A stretch of 64,000 nucleotides of DNA. Source: Kibdelosporangium sp040675465. Its GTDB lineage: Bacteria > Actinomycetota > Actinomycetes > Mycobacteriales > Pseudonocardiaceae. The position numbers were made by a program, and so were the translations under genes. The notes under the pieces were generated by a model. The model saw only the letters and a program-made list of their open reading frames with translations. It was not told the origin of the DNA and made no database searches. Of this stretch, positions 16,293 through 24,500 are shown piece after piece. Location of the stretch: the NCBI RefSeq assembly GCF_040675465.1, contig NZ_JBFAPA010000021.1:124001-188000 (forward strand), read 5' to 3'. Each line of letters opens with the position of its first letter. Position 1 is the first letter of the stretch.

Positions 16293-17159
16293 TTACCCGT
16301 CCGACAACAGCTCCTCGATCATGAATCGCGATTCCGCAGAACTCATGGCGAGTTCTTGAAGCAGGTTGAACGCCACCGCCATCTTGTGCGTGTCGGGGGT
16401 CTCTTCAAAGAAGTTCGAGGGGCCGTAGGACACTGGCATGTTGCCGATCGGCCGCAACGGTTCGGCGAAGAAGAACAGGACCATCCCGCTCTCGGGCGCG
16501 GGGTTGCCGGGCACCGTCGACGAGATCACGCGGATGTCGATGTTCGGGTAGCGGTCGATCACGTGCAGCAGGTGTGCCAACTGTGCCCGCATCACCTCCG
16601 GGCTGCCCATCTCGGTCCGCAGGGCGTCGTCGGTGATGATGAACCGCAGGGCCTTGGGCGGGTCGGCACCAAGCATCTCGCGCTGGCGGTTGAGGCGGTA
16701 GTCGATCCGGTTGCGACGCTCCTTCCAGGACGGCTCCCACCACACACCGTCCCCAATGGACATCTGCGCCTGCACATAGTCCTCGGTCTGCAGCAGACCG
16801 GGAATGACTCCCTTGCTGTAGTGCCAGATCTCGGTGGCCAGGGTCTCGATCTGGGCAAACCGTTCGAACTCTCTTGGCAGGGCATCGGCGTACCGCCTGC
16901 GGGAGGAGCGCTTGCGGGCCTCGACGCCCAGTTCGAGCAGCTCCCGCTTCTCCTTCGCCCCGGCCCCGAGGTAGTCCAGCAGGGTCGCCAGGTCCTCGGC
17001 GGTGATGCGGCCGTTGCCCTCGATCACGCGGATCAGCTGGACGCGGTTCTTGTCGATCGCCGCGGCTGCTTCGTCAAGGGTCTTACCGGACTGCTGGCGC
17101 AGCCTGCGGATGGCATCGCCTAACAGCCGCCGGGGAACGGTGGGGACGCCGCCAGCCAC
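16293..17159 (-). CDS. Scr1-type XRE regulator with DUF5753 domain
   Basis: A 288-residue regulator. An N-terminal XRE helix-turn-helix (about 11-67; LLGDAIRRLRQQSGKTLDEAA) is followed by the long DUF5753-type domain, marked by the YSKGVIPGLLQTEDYVQAQM segment, which closely fits the GLLQT(E/A)EYA.A consensus. GTG 17159 starts the protein. It is divergent from the cyclase/NB-ARC/TPR gene, with 135 bp between the starts containing two palindromes. Autoregulation and control of the divergent gene are likely but inferred. Confidence 0.9.
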   Translation of the reverse strand: MAGGVPTVPRRLLGDAIRRLRQQSGKTLDEAAAAIDKNRVQLIRVIEGNGRITAEDLATLLDYLGAGAKEKRELLELGVEARKRSSRRRYADALPREFERFAQIETLATEIWHYSKGVIPGLLQTEDYVQAQMSIGDGVWWEPSWKERRNRIDYRLNRQREMLGADPPKALRFIITDDALRTEMGSPEVMRAQLAHLLHVIDRYPNIDIRVISSTVPGNPAPESGMVLFFFAEPLRPIGNMPVSYGPSNFFEETPDTHKMAVAFNLLQELAMSSAESRFMIEELLSDG

Positions 17160-17200
17160 GTAGCCTCCAGAATTGCACCCATTTGTCCCCGAGAATTAAG

Positions 17201-17211
17201 CAACGTAGTTG
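17201..17211. promoter_or_regulatory. Small inverted repeat in XRE/NB-ARC promoter region
   Basis: CAAC-GTA-GTTG, 42 bp upstream of the XRE start and 8 bp from the 16-bp palindrome at 17219. It may be a half-strength second operator. Confidence 0.35.
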
Positions 17212-17218
17212 CTATTCT

Positions 17219-17234
17219 AGTGTTACGTAACACT
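17219..17234. promoter_or_regulatory. Perfect 16-bp palindrome, candidate XRE operator
   Basis: AGTGTTACGTAACACT is its own reverse complement. It lies midway between the divergent XRE and cyclase/NB-ARC/TPR genes, in a locally AT-richer stretch. This is the classic place for the operator of a divergently placed repressor. Confidence 0.6.
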
Positions 17235-17294
17235 TAGCACCAGCGATCTTCCGGAGGGCGCGCCGAGACCGATCTGGGTGTTGGAGGAGCGGCC

Positions 17295-19934
17295 ATGTAC
17301 GCATCCGAGGGCGACCCTGCATCAGAACTGCTGGCCAGCGGCGTGAACTGGCTCGCGCGCCATGTGAACGCCGTGATGACGTCCCCGTGGTGGCCCAGAC
17401 CTTGCTCGGCGGTGCACCGCACGATCGTAGTCGTTGATGTGGCGGGCTTTGGCGATCCACAACGGACGAACCGGCTTCAGCTCCGGATCCGCGACGGCAT
17501 GTACCGCGTCCTGCGTCGGGCATTGGCGCGGGCGGGGATCGTGTGGGAGGTCTGCCGCAAGGAGGACCGCGGGGACGGGGTGTTCCTGCTGGCGCCGCCT
17601 GGGATTGCGAAGGCCCGGTTCTGTGTGGATCTGCCCCGGACGTTGGTCGAGGAGCTGCAGGCGCACAACCGCGGACGGCGGCCCGAGGAGCAGATCCGGA
17701 TGCGGTTGGCGCTGCATGCAGGTGAGGTGAACTACGACGGGCACGGGGTGACTTCGGCGGCGGTGAACCTGGCGTTCCGGCTGGCGGATGCGCCCGCGTT
17801 GAAGGCGGCGCTGGCCGGGTCGCGGGCGGTGCTGGCGATGATCGCTTCCGACTACTTCTTCACCGATGTCATCCGCCACCACCCAGCGAGCCACCCGGAG
17901 ACCTACCGTCCGGAGACGGTCACGGTCAAGGAGACGACCGTGCCAGCGTGGATCAGGCTGCCTGGAGCGGCAAAACCCGTTCCACTGCAGCAGAACCTGT
18001 CCGTGCCGCGGCAGCTTCCTTCGATCCCGCCGTTCTTCGCCGGGCGCCGGACCGCGCTGGCCCAACTGTCCACAATGGGCATCTCGGCGATCAGTGGGAT
18101 GGGTGGGATCGGGAAGACGTGGCTGGCGTTGAGGTGGGCGAAGGACCGGTTGGATGAGTTCCCGGATGGTCAGTTGTATGTGAACCTGCGGGGGTTTGAC
18201 CCGTCTGGGGCGCCGACGCCGGTGCATACAGCGGTTCGTGGGCTGTTAGATGGGTTAGGGGTTACTAGCATCCCTGTGGACCTGGACGCGATGACGGCGT
18301 TGTACCGGAGCATGGTGTCCACCAAGCGAATGCTGATCCTGCTCGACAACGCGGTGGACAGCTCACAGGTCATACCGTTGCTGCCCGGCAGTTCTACGTG
18401 CACTGTGTTGGTGACGTCGCGCCACAGGCTGACGGGACTCGTCGTGGGCTACGGTGCACGTCCGGTCGAGTTGGACGTTCTCGACGACGAAGAGGCGTAC
18501 GAGCTACTGGCGGGCCACATTGGCAGTCGCCGTATGGCCGACGAACCCATAGCAGTCGCCCAGCTCATGTATCAGTGCGCGGGACTGCCGTTGGCGTTGG
18601 GAATTGTGGCAGCGCGGGCGACGATGCATCCCGAGTTCCGGCTGGAGTCGTTGGCGCAGGAACTCGAGGACAGCAGGCTGGATGTCCTCAATGGCGGCGA
18701 GCTGTCCGCGAACCTGCGTTCGGTGATGTCCTGGTCGTACCAGGCACTTCCGGAGCAGGCGGCCCGCGTGTTCGGCGCATTGGGCCACATCCCCGGACCG
18801 AGCATCACCTTGCCTGCGGCAGCCGCGTTGACCGACCTACCAGAGCCCGTAGCCCGCGAAGTCCTACAGGACCTGTCTAACGCGCACCTTGTGCAGCAGT
18901 ACGCACCCGGGCGCTACCGCATGCACGACCTTGTACGGCTGTATGCGGCGGAACAGGGCACGTGTCTAGACGCAGTGCGCAACCTGGTGTCGTACTACGT
19001 GCACGCGGCGCACGTCGGTGAGCGCGTGCTGTTCCCCCACCGCTACCCCATCACCATCTGCGGCCCGTCTTACGCAGTACCCCAGTTCGCTACAGACACC
19101 GATGCCATGGCGTGGTTCGACGCGGAACTCCCGTGTCTACTCGCAGCACAGGCCACAGCTTCACAGCACCGCTGGGACCCCCTCGTGTGGGAGCTTGCCT
19201 GGGTGCTGCACGGGTACTTGTGGCGGCGCGGGCGTATCCACGAGCAGCTCACCACCTGGCGCGCCGCTCTGGCCGCCGCCCAACGCCTCGACCTCCCGGC
19301 ACAGGCCCTCGCGCACCGGCTGCTCGGCCAGACCGCCATCCGTGCGGGGCTGACCGCCGAGGCCAAGGAACACCTACGCTGGGCCCTCGTGCTGACCCGC
19401 GAGATCGGCGACCGCGTCGGCGAGGCACGGACCCACTACGACCTCAGCTGGCTCACATCCGACTCGGAGATCGCTCTCGACCACGCCAGCCGTTCGCTGA
19501 AGTTGTTCAGCCCCATGGGAAACCCGGTCTGGGAGGCCGAGGCGCTCAACCGGATCGGCTGGCACCGCGCCATGCTCGGCGACCTGGCCAACGCCCGCCC
19601 CGCCTGCGAGCAGGCCCTGGCGCTGTTCACCGAAAACGACAACCGCCAAGGCCGGGCCTCCGCACTGACCAGCCTCGGCCTGATCGCGCACCGATCCGGA
19701 ACGCCGGCCGAGGCGATGCGGTTCTACCGGGACGCGCTGGTGCTGTGCCAGCAACTGGGCGCGCGGTACGAGGAGGCCGAGACCTTGGAACACCTCGGCC
19801 GCCTGCACTGCGCGCTTGGGCACAAGGCCGAGGCCGAGCGGACCTGGCGGCAGGCGCTGGGGCTGTACGTCGAACAGTGCCGCACCATGGCCGCGGAGGG
19901 CCTGCGGCAGCAGCTGGCGTGCGTCGCCGCGTGA
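17295..19934 (+). CDS. Class III cyclase-like / NB-ARC / TPR STAND ATPase
   Basis: An 879-residue multidomain protein. Residues about 40-200 match class III nucleotide cyclases: metal Asp in VVVDVAG (Asp48), RGDG (Asp94), LALHAGEV, and an Asn-x3-Arg pair in VNLAFR (Asn158, Arg162). NB-ARC follows, with Walker A GMGGIGKT (268-275), Walker B LILLDN (347-352), VTSR (373-376) and GLPLAL. A winged-helix-like region leads to TPR repeats from about 600 to the end. There is no C-terminal DNA-binding domain. STAND proteins of this design are signal-triggered switches, and related ones act in phage defence or regulation. Which cyclic nucleotide, if any, is made is unknown. Confidence 0.85.
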   Translation: MYASEGDPASELLASGVNWLARHVNAVMTSPWWPRPCSAVHRTIVVVDVAGFGDPQRTNRLQLRIRDGMYRVLRRALARAGIVWEVCRKEDRGDGVFLLAPPGIAKARFCVDLPRTLVEELQAHNRGRRPEEQIRMRLALHAGEVNYDGHGVTSAAVNLAFRLADAPALKAALAGSRAVLAMIASDYFFTDVIRHHPASHPETYRPETVTVKETTVPAWIRLPGAAKPVPLQQNLSVPRQLPSIPPFFAGRRTALAQLSTMGISAISGMGGIGKTWLALRWAKDRLDEFPDGQLYVNLRGFDPSGAPTPVHTAVRGLLDGLGVTSIPVDLDAMTALYRSMVSTKRMLILLDNAVDSSQVIPLLPGSSTCTVLVTSRHRLTGLVVGYGARPVELDVLDDEEAYELLAGHIGSRRMADEPIAVAQLMYQCAGLPLALGIVAARATMHPEFRLESLAQELEDSRLDVLNGGELSANLRSVMSWSYQALPEQAARVFGALGHIPGPSITLPAAAALTDLPEPVAREVLQDLSNAHLVQQYAPGRYRMHDLVRLYAAEQGTCLDAVRNLVSYYVHAAHVGERVLFPHRYPITICGPSYAVPQFATDTDAMAWFDAELPCLLAAQATASQHRWDPLVWELAWVLHGYLWRRGRIHEQLTTWRAALAAAQRLDLPAQALAHRLLGQTAIRAGLTAEAKEHLRWALVLTREIGDRVGEARTHYDLSWLTSDSEIALDHASRSLKLFSPMGNPVWEAEALNRIGWHRAMLGDLANARPACEQALALFTENDNRQGRASALTSLGLIAHRSGTPAEAMRFYRDALVLCQQLGARYEEAETLEHLGRLHCALGHKAEAERTWRQALGLYVEQCRTMAAEGLRQQLACVAA

Positions 19935-20053
19935 TCGATCTACCGGCGGGATGGCCGGGCTCGCAGGATGGGAAGAGTCGGCCACAGCCCTGACCGAAGC
20001 GGATGCCGACCGCCGGGCTGCTCCTCCGCACAGATGCGGCGCCTGGGCTCGGC

Positions 20054-20069
20054 GATCGGATAGCCGATC
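20054..20069. terminator. Hairpin downstream of NB-ARC gene
   Basis: GATCGG-ATAG-CCGATC, a perfect 6-bp stem with a 4-nt loop, 120 bp after the cyclase/NB-ARC/TPR stop. It is a weak terminator candidate. Confidence 0.35.
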
Positions 20070-20193
20070 CGGCGGCCTCCAGCGGCTCCGCCGGGACGAT
20101 GGCTGCGGTGCGCAGCAGATGAGTGGCCCGGACGGTGGTCTTCGGCGTGGCTGGGTTCGGCGGGATGGCGGAGGGTAGGCGAGGCGGTTCGGG

Positions 20194-20209
20194 GGCCGCT
20201 CAGGCGGCC
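20194..20209. terminator. Hairpin downstream of tatB
   Basis: GGCCGC-TCAG-GCGGCC, a perfect stem of GC pairs only. It lies 53 bp beyond the tatB stop on the minus strand and could end transcripts from either side. Confidence 0.45.
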
Positions 20210-20261
20210 TTCAGCGCGGTGGGGCTCCGCCGGATGATGGAGGGCCTTTGACGGCCGCCGG

Positions 20262-20639
20262 TCAGGTGGCGTCGGGGTCGAAGGGGGGTTTTTCGCCGGG
20301 GCTCAGCGGGGGCTGGGTGGTGGGCGCGGCGGGTGGAGGGGTGTAGCCGTTGGGTTTGGTGCCGTTGGCCGGCTCGTCGTTGAACAGGTGCTGGGTGACC
20401 ATGCGTTTGGGGTCGAAGTTGCGCAGCTCGCGGAGGTTTTCCAGGGGTTTGCGCAGCTCGTCGAACTCGGGGCCCATCTCGTTGCGCAGCTGGTCACGCG
20501 CGCCGGTGGCGAACTCGCGGACCTTGCGGATGCTGCGCCCGAGCCACGCCGCGGCGCCGGGCAGGCGCTCCGGGCCGAGGATGAACAGACCGGCCAGCAA
20601 CAGGACCAGGATCTCGCCCCAGCCAATGCTGTCGAACAT
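20262..20639 (-). CDS. tatB: Sec-independent translocase protein TatB
   Basis: A 125-residue TatB. An N-terminal membrane helix (residues 2-20) is followed by the FILGPERLPG hinge and an amphipathic helix (AAAWLGRSIRKVREFATGARDQL). A proline-rich tail ends the protein, as in actinobacterial TatB. It helps receive twin-arginine precursors before TatC/TatA act. It lies directly downstream of htrA (40 bp), matching the sigE-rseA-htrA-tatB order of M. tuberculosis. Confidence 0.92.
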   Translation of the reverse strand: MFDSIGWGEILVLLLAGLFILGPERLPGAAAWLGRSIRKVREFATGARDQLRNEMGPEFDELRKPLENLRELRNFDPKRMVTQHLFNDEPANGTKPNGYTPPPAAPTTQPPLSPGEKPPFDPDAT

Positions 20640-20679
20640 CGCTCAACCTCCGCAGTCGCCCCCGCCCAGCTTACCGACT

Positions 20680-22215
20680 TCAGTCGGACTGCAGGACCAC
20701 GTTGATTGTCATCTCCCGGCCATCCCGCACCAGCACGACCGGGACCGTGTCGCCGATCCTGTTCGCGCGCACGGCCACGGTCAGCTCCGCCGAGTTGCGC
20801 ACGATGCGGTTGCCGACCTTGATGATCACGTCGCCCTCCTTGATGCCCGCCTTGGCCGCGGCACCGTTGTCGGCGACGTTCGCGGCACGCGCGCCCTGGG
20901 AGCTGCCCGCGCTGACGTCGGTGACCGCGTTCACACCGATCTCGGCGTGCTTGACCTGCCCGGTCTTGATCAGCGACTCGGCGATCACGCGGGCGTCGTT
21001 GGCCGGGATGGCGAACCCGAGGCCGATCGAGCCGCCGTCCTCGCTCGGCGCCACGATGAACGAGTTGATCCCGACCAGGGCGCCGTGGATGTCCACCAGC
21101 GGGCCACCGGAGTTGCCGTGGTTGATCGCGGCGTCGGTCTGGATGGCGTCGTACGCGACGGGCGGATCGCCGCCGTTGCCGGGCAGCAGCCGCGGCCGGT
21201 GCAGGGCGCTGACGATGCCCTGGGTGAATGTGTTGGACAGGCCCAGCGGCGAGCCGACGGCCACGACCGGGTCGCCGACGGCGAGCTGGTCGGAGTTGCC
21301 GAACTGCAGGACCGTCGGGTTGTTCACGGTCACCTTGATCACCGCCAGGTCGGTCTTGGGGTCGCGGCCGACGATCTTGGCGTCCGCGCGGCTGCCGTCC
21401 TGGAACACCGCGGTCATCTTCATCGTCGGGTCCTTGGCGACCGACTCGACGACGTGGTTGTTCGTGATGATGTAGCCCTGGCCGTCGATCACCGCGCCGG
21501 AACCGACACCGCCGGTCTGGTCGTTGCGGAACTCGATGGACACCACCGCGGGCGCCACCCGCTTGGCGACCCCGGCGATCGAGTCGGCGGACCGGTCCGG
21601 GCTGGCGTTCTGGTCCACCGGCACCAGGCTGACGTCGCTGGTCAGGTCGTTGCCCGCCTGCGCGATCCACCAGCCGACACCGCCACCTGCGGCCGCGATC
21701 ACCAGCACCACCACGGCCAGCACGATCAACGCGGTCGGCTTGACCCGGCGCCCGAACAGCAGCTCAGGAACGCTCAACTGGTAGCCGCGCCCCAGCTTGG
21801 GCTTGCTCTCCGCCTCCTCGGCGGGCGCACCCACCGCGGGCGGCCCGATCATCGCGCCCGCACCCGGGTCACGCCACGGGTCGCCGCCACGAGACCACAG
21901 CGGCGACTCCGGCTGCCCGTCCGGCTGCTGATCCACCGGCGGACGCTGCAGCAGCACGTCGCCCAGCTCCGGCGGCCGGCTGAACGCGTCCACCAACGCG
22001 TCCGCAGGCGGCGGCGCCGAACGCATCTGCGGGTGGCTGCCGTTCATCGAGGACGACCGCGCGAACGCACCGTCCACCCCGGAGGGCCGCCCGAACACCG
22101 CTGCCGACGCCGGGTCCACCGGCGGCTGCCGCAACGGCCGCGGGCCGAGTCGGTCGGGGGGCGACGAGTCCGCGCCGGACTCGGGACGCGGCTCCTGCTC
22201 AGGCTGCTGGCTCAT
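20680..22215 (-). CDS. htrA: HtrA/DegP-like membrane serine protease with PDZ domain
   Basis: A 511-residue protein. A long, Pro-rich cytoplasmic N-terminus (1-158) precedes one membrane helix (about 160-182). The trypsin-like domain has the triad His254 (TNNHVV), Asp289 (TDLAV) and Ser369 (GNSGGP). A PDZ domain follows (AAAKAGIKEGDVIIKVG). It degrades or signals misfolded exported proteins. ATG 22215 is preferred over an adjacent upstream GTG. The start overlaps the terpene synthase stop by 17 bp, so htrA is coupled to that gene here and not directly to rseA. Confidence 0.93.
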   Translation of the reverse strand: MSQQPEQEPRPESGADSSPPDRLGPRPLRQPPVDPASAAVFGRPSGVDGAFARSSSMNGSHPQMRSAPPPADALVDAFSRPPELGDVLLQRPPVDQQPDGQPESPLWSRGGDPWRDPGAGAMIGPPAVGAPAEEAESKPKLGRGYQLSVPELLFGRRVKPTALIVLAVVVLVIAAAGGGVGWWIAQAGNDLTSDVSLVPVDQNASPDRSADSIAGVAKRVAPAVVSIEFRNDQTGGVGSGAVIDGQGYIITNNHVVESVAKDPTMKMTAVFQDGSRADAKIVGRDPKTDLAVIKVTVNNPTVLQFGNSDQLAVGDPVVAVGSPLGLSNTFTQGIVSALHRPRLLPGNGGDPPVAYDAIQTDAAINHGNSGGPLVDIHGALVGINSFIVAPSEDGGSIGLGFAIPANDARVIAESLIKTGQVKHAEIGVNAVTDVSAGSSQGARAANVADNGAAAKAGIKEGDVIIKVGNRIVRNSAELTVAVRANRIGDTVPVVLVRDGREMTINVVLQSD

Positions 22216-23182
22216 CACCGCCTAGCATCGCCCCGATCTGGTGAAAGCCCGGTGAGTCAGCCGCGTAGCGCGGTGACTCGCACAGCCAGTCGAGATGGCC
22301 GCGGGGCGCGCCGAGCAGGGTGCACGCGACCTTGCTGGTGTCCCGGGCCTGCTTGTGTGGCAACGGTCGCAGCAGGGCGGGCAGCTGCCGGGCGGCGGTG
22401 TGCATGTCCCGCAGGCGTTCCTGGATCCGGTCCACCACCCACGCGCAGCTCGCGGCGTCGTCCAGGCCCAGGTGGTGAGCGGCGACGAGCACGTAATTGT
22501 GCACGTCCCCATGTGCGGTTTCCTTTTCTCGTGAGGCTATGTCATTGCTCCAGGCGATCACGTCGATGGCGCCGTTCACCAATGTCCACCAGACATCGGT
22601 TTCGGCGATCTCCGGTGGAACTTCGACGCCGATGACCGGTTCCATCAGGTCGTACATGAACGGCCCGGCGATACAGCGGCGCAGGTCCGGATACCCGGCC
22701 AGATCCGGGACACGTTTCAGCTCCCGGTTCTCCGCCTCCTTTTCGATGGCCTGCACATAACGCAGGAAATCGTCGACGAACCGCTGCCGCCAGACCTCAC
22801 TCATTCCAGGGACGGTCCGGTTCCACAATTGGGCGAACGCGCGTTGCAACGGGTTCTCACTGGGCGAGCGGACCGATTCGGCGAGGTTCGCACAGAATCG
22901 TGCGACCTCCGCGGGATTGCGGCCGAGCGCACCCTCGTCGAGTTCGTCGTCGAAATGGAACACCCAGATCAGCCATTCGGCGAACAAGGCGACCCGGTCC
23001 GGTCTGGTCTCCGGGAAGGCCCGGCTCGCGAACTCGATGAACCGCTGGCTGTCACGAAGGCCGTTGCGCTGGGCCCACCGCAGCGCGGCGCCGGCGACCG
23101 CCGGGACGTCGCGGTGGCTGCGACTCGGCGCGGCCAGCCAGGGATCCGCCGAGGTCAGGGCCAGCAGCGGGGCAACGCTCAT
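22199..23182 (-). CDS. Class I terpene synthase family protein
   Basis: A 327-residue protein with the full bacterial class I terpene synthase signature. It has the aspartate-rich DDELD at 78-82, a sensor Arg region near 168-169 (DLRRC), the NSE triad NDIASREKE (Asn213, Ser217, Glu221) and a C-terminal Arg-Tyr pair (SPRY). It should ionise a prenyl diphosphate with three Mg2+ ions and cyclise it; the product cannot be predicted. Its ATG overlaps the EF-hand gene stop (ATGA). It is followed by htrA with a 17 bp overlap. No prenyltransferase or P450 is nearby. Confidence 0.88.
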   Translation of the reverse strand: MSVAPLLALTSADPWLAAPSRSHRDVPAVAGAALRWAQRNGLRDSQRFIEFASRAFPETRPDRVALFAEWLIWVFHFDDELDEGALGRNPAEVARFCANLAESVRSPSENPLQRAFAQLWNRTVPGMSEVWRQRFVDDFLRYVQAIEKEAENRELKRVPDLAGYPDLRRCIAGPFMYDLMEPVIGVEVPPEIAETDVWWTLVNGAIDVIAWSNDIASREKETAHGDVHNYVLVAAHHLGLDDAASCAWVVDRIQERLRDMHTAARQLPALLRPLPHKQARDTSKVACTLLGAPRGHLDWLCESPRYAADSPGFHQIGAMLGGDEPAA

Positions 23183-23736
23183 CGGCCCGGCAGCGGCCCG
23201 AACAGCCAGTTCCCTGGGGCGCCAGGGTCGTCGCCGGTGAAGTACGCCCGCACGGCCTCGCTGAGCTCGTCGGTGCTGATCGAGCCGCTGACGTCCCGGT
23301 CGAGCCGGACGAACGCGGCCTCGGCATCTTCGGTGGCGGTGCCGAACGCCTCCTGCATGGCCTGGAACTCGGCGAACTCGATCGTGCCGTCGCCGTCGGT
23401 GTCGCACAATTCGACAATCGACTCGGCCGCGGGCAGGAAAACCTCGGCGAAATGCGGACCCTCGATAAAGGCGGCACGCATTCCCTCGGCGTATTCTTCC
23501 GGCGAAAGCCGGCCGTTGCCGTTGACATCCAGTTCGCCGACCAGCGCATCCCACAGGTCACTGAACCGATCGATCACGAACCTGCCCTTGGCCGAGGTGG
23601 GCGCCTCGGCGAAATTGACCAGGAGGCGGGCACCGAGCCCGAGAACGTCCTCCCGTTCGATGTACCCGTTGCCGTCGATATCGACCTGGGTGAATGCGCG
23701 GTCGAGTTTGCGGCTCTGCAATTCCGTCAACGCCAT
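23179..23736 (-). CDS. Four-EF-hand calcium-binding protein (calerythrin-like)
   Basis: A 185-residue soluble protein with four EF-hand loops. They begin at Asp19 (DIDGNGYIERED), Asp70 (DVNGNGRLSPEE), Asp112 (DTDGDGTIEFAE) and Asp146 (DRDVSGSISTDE). Loops 2-4 end in Glu at position 12; loop 1 ends in Asp, and loop 4 lacks an acidic residue at position 5. The size and layout match calerythrin-type sarcoplasmic-like proteins. Its stop overlaps the terpene synthase start by four bases, so the two are translated together. A physical or regulatory link between them is inferred. Confidence 0.9.
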   Translation of the reverse strand: MALTELQSRKLDRAFTQVDIDGNGYIEREDVLGLGARLLVNFAEAPTSAKGRFVIDRFSDLWDALVGELDVNGNGRLSPEEYAEGMRAAFIEGPHFAEVFLPAAESIVELCDTDGDGTIEFAEFQAMQEAFGTATEDAEAAFVRLDRDVSGSISTDELSEAVRAYFTGDDPGAPGNWLFGPLPGR

Positions 23737-23861
23737 TCACATAGTGTGGCGGGTGCCGTCAGTGACCGGCCATTCCCTGATGGTGTGGGACGCCATCACA
23801 CTCTTGCCCAAGATCGTGTGACCAGCAGTCACGACGATTGCTCCAACCGGAGAAAGTCTTA

Positions 23862-23889
23862 GGGCCGGACCTCATGATCGGCCCGGCCC
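23862..23889 (-). terminator. Possible hairpin after rseA
   Basis: GGGCCGG and CCGGCCC arms separated by 14 bases, 21 bp after the rseA stop. If it works, it separates sigE-rseA transcripts from the EF-hand/terpene/htrA/tatB unit. The long loop makes it weak. Confidence 0.3.
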
Positions 23890-23909
23890 CGCCTTGCGAG
23901 AGTGGTCTT

Positions 23910-24500
23910 TTAGCGGACGATCGCCCCGGGAGCGACCAGCACCGGCGCCGCGGCGGGCACGGTGTGGTGGAAGCGCGGCGCGCGCGGGGTGTCAGTGCTC
24001 GCCGCCGGTGTGCCGGAAGGGGCCACGAAGGCGAGGGCGCCCAGCATGAGGCCGGACACGACGACGCCCGCGCCCTGCGCTGTCCGACGGCCGCGGCCCA
24101 GAACGGTTGGTCCCTGTCCCAGGCGCGGCCCGGATCCTAAAGGCTGCGAGCCCAGCGGGGTCTTGGCGGCGCGGCCGGCGCGGTCCGGGCGCTGGACGGC
24201 CACGAGCTGGCCGTCCGCGGTCATCGCGAGCTCGTCCGGCAGCTCGGGAAGTTCGGTGTTCTGCGGGATCGCCTGCAACGCGGCGAGCAGGCCGAGCGGC
24301 ACGGTCGGCGTGGTGGCCGTGCGCACCCGCGCGCGGGCCTGCCGCTGCGCCGCGATCTCGGTGGCGCAGCTCGGGCAGCCCTGCATGTGGGCCATCGCCC
24401 GGGCGTGGGCACTGGGGGAAAGCTCCCCGTCGACGAACGCGACGATCGCGTCCGGCAGCAGGTGCTGCTCGGGCAGGTTCCACCCGCGCAGATCGGTCAT
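23910..24500 (-). CDS. rseA: Anti-sigma factor RseA-like, zinc-binding
   Basis: A 196-residue anti-sigma factor. The zinc-binding anti-sigma (ZAS) motif His-x3-Cys-x2-Cys is seen in HMQGCPSC (about 39-46). A hydrophobic segment near 145-165 (VVVSGLMLGALAFVAP) suggests a membrane anchor or buried helix. It should bind and silence the adjacent sigma factor until stress releases it. Its ATG overlaps the sigE stop in ATGA, so the pair is made stoichiometrically. Same order as Rv1221-Rv1222. Confidence 0.9.
   Translation of the reverse strand: MTDLRGWNLPEQHLLPDAIVAFVDGELSPSAHARAMAHMQGCPSCATEIAAQRQARARVRTATTPTVPLGLLAALQAIPQNTELPELPDELAMTADGQLVAVQRPDRAGRAAKTPLGSQPLGSGPRLGQGPTVLGRGRRTAQGAGVVVSGLMLGALAFVAPSGTPAASTDTPRAPRFHHTVPAAAPVLVAPGAIVR

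Larger units (their letters stand above)
19935..20261. other. Intergenic stretch between NB-ARC gene and tatB, no gene seen
   Basis: This 327 bp lies between convergent genes. It contains several loose copies of CGGCGGGATGGC-like words and two hairpins (20054-20069 and 20194-20209). I find no credible coding frame. Confidence 0.6.

Noticed and set aside
20350..22635. A very long plus-strand frame of more than 700 codons over tatB, htrA and the terpene synthase
   Set aside because: It is antisense to well-supported genes, has low-complexity Arg/His/Pro-rich content and no ribosome site. Such frames arise from the GC bias.
22199..23736. A complete terpene biosynthetic gene cluster
   Set aside because: No prenyl diphosphate synthase, P450 or other tailoring gene is adjacent; only the synthase and EF-hand genes are supported.
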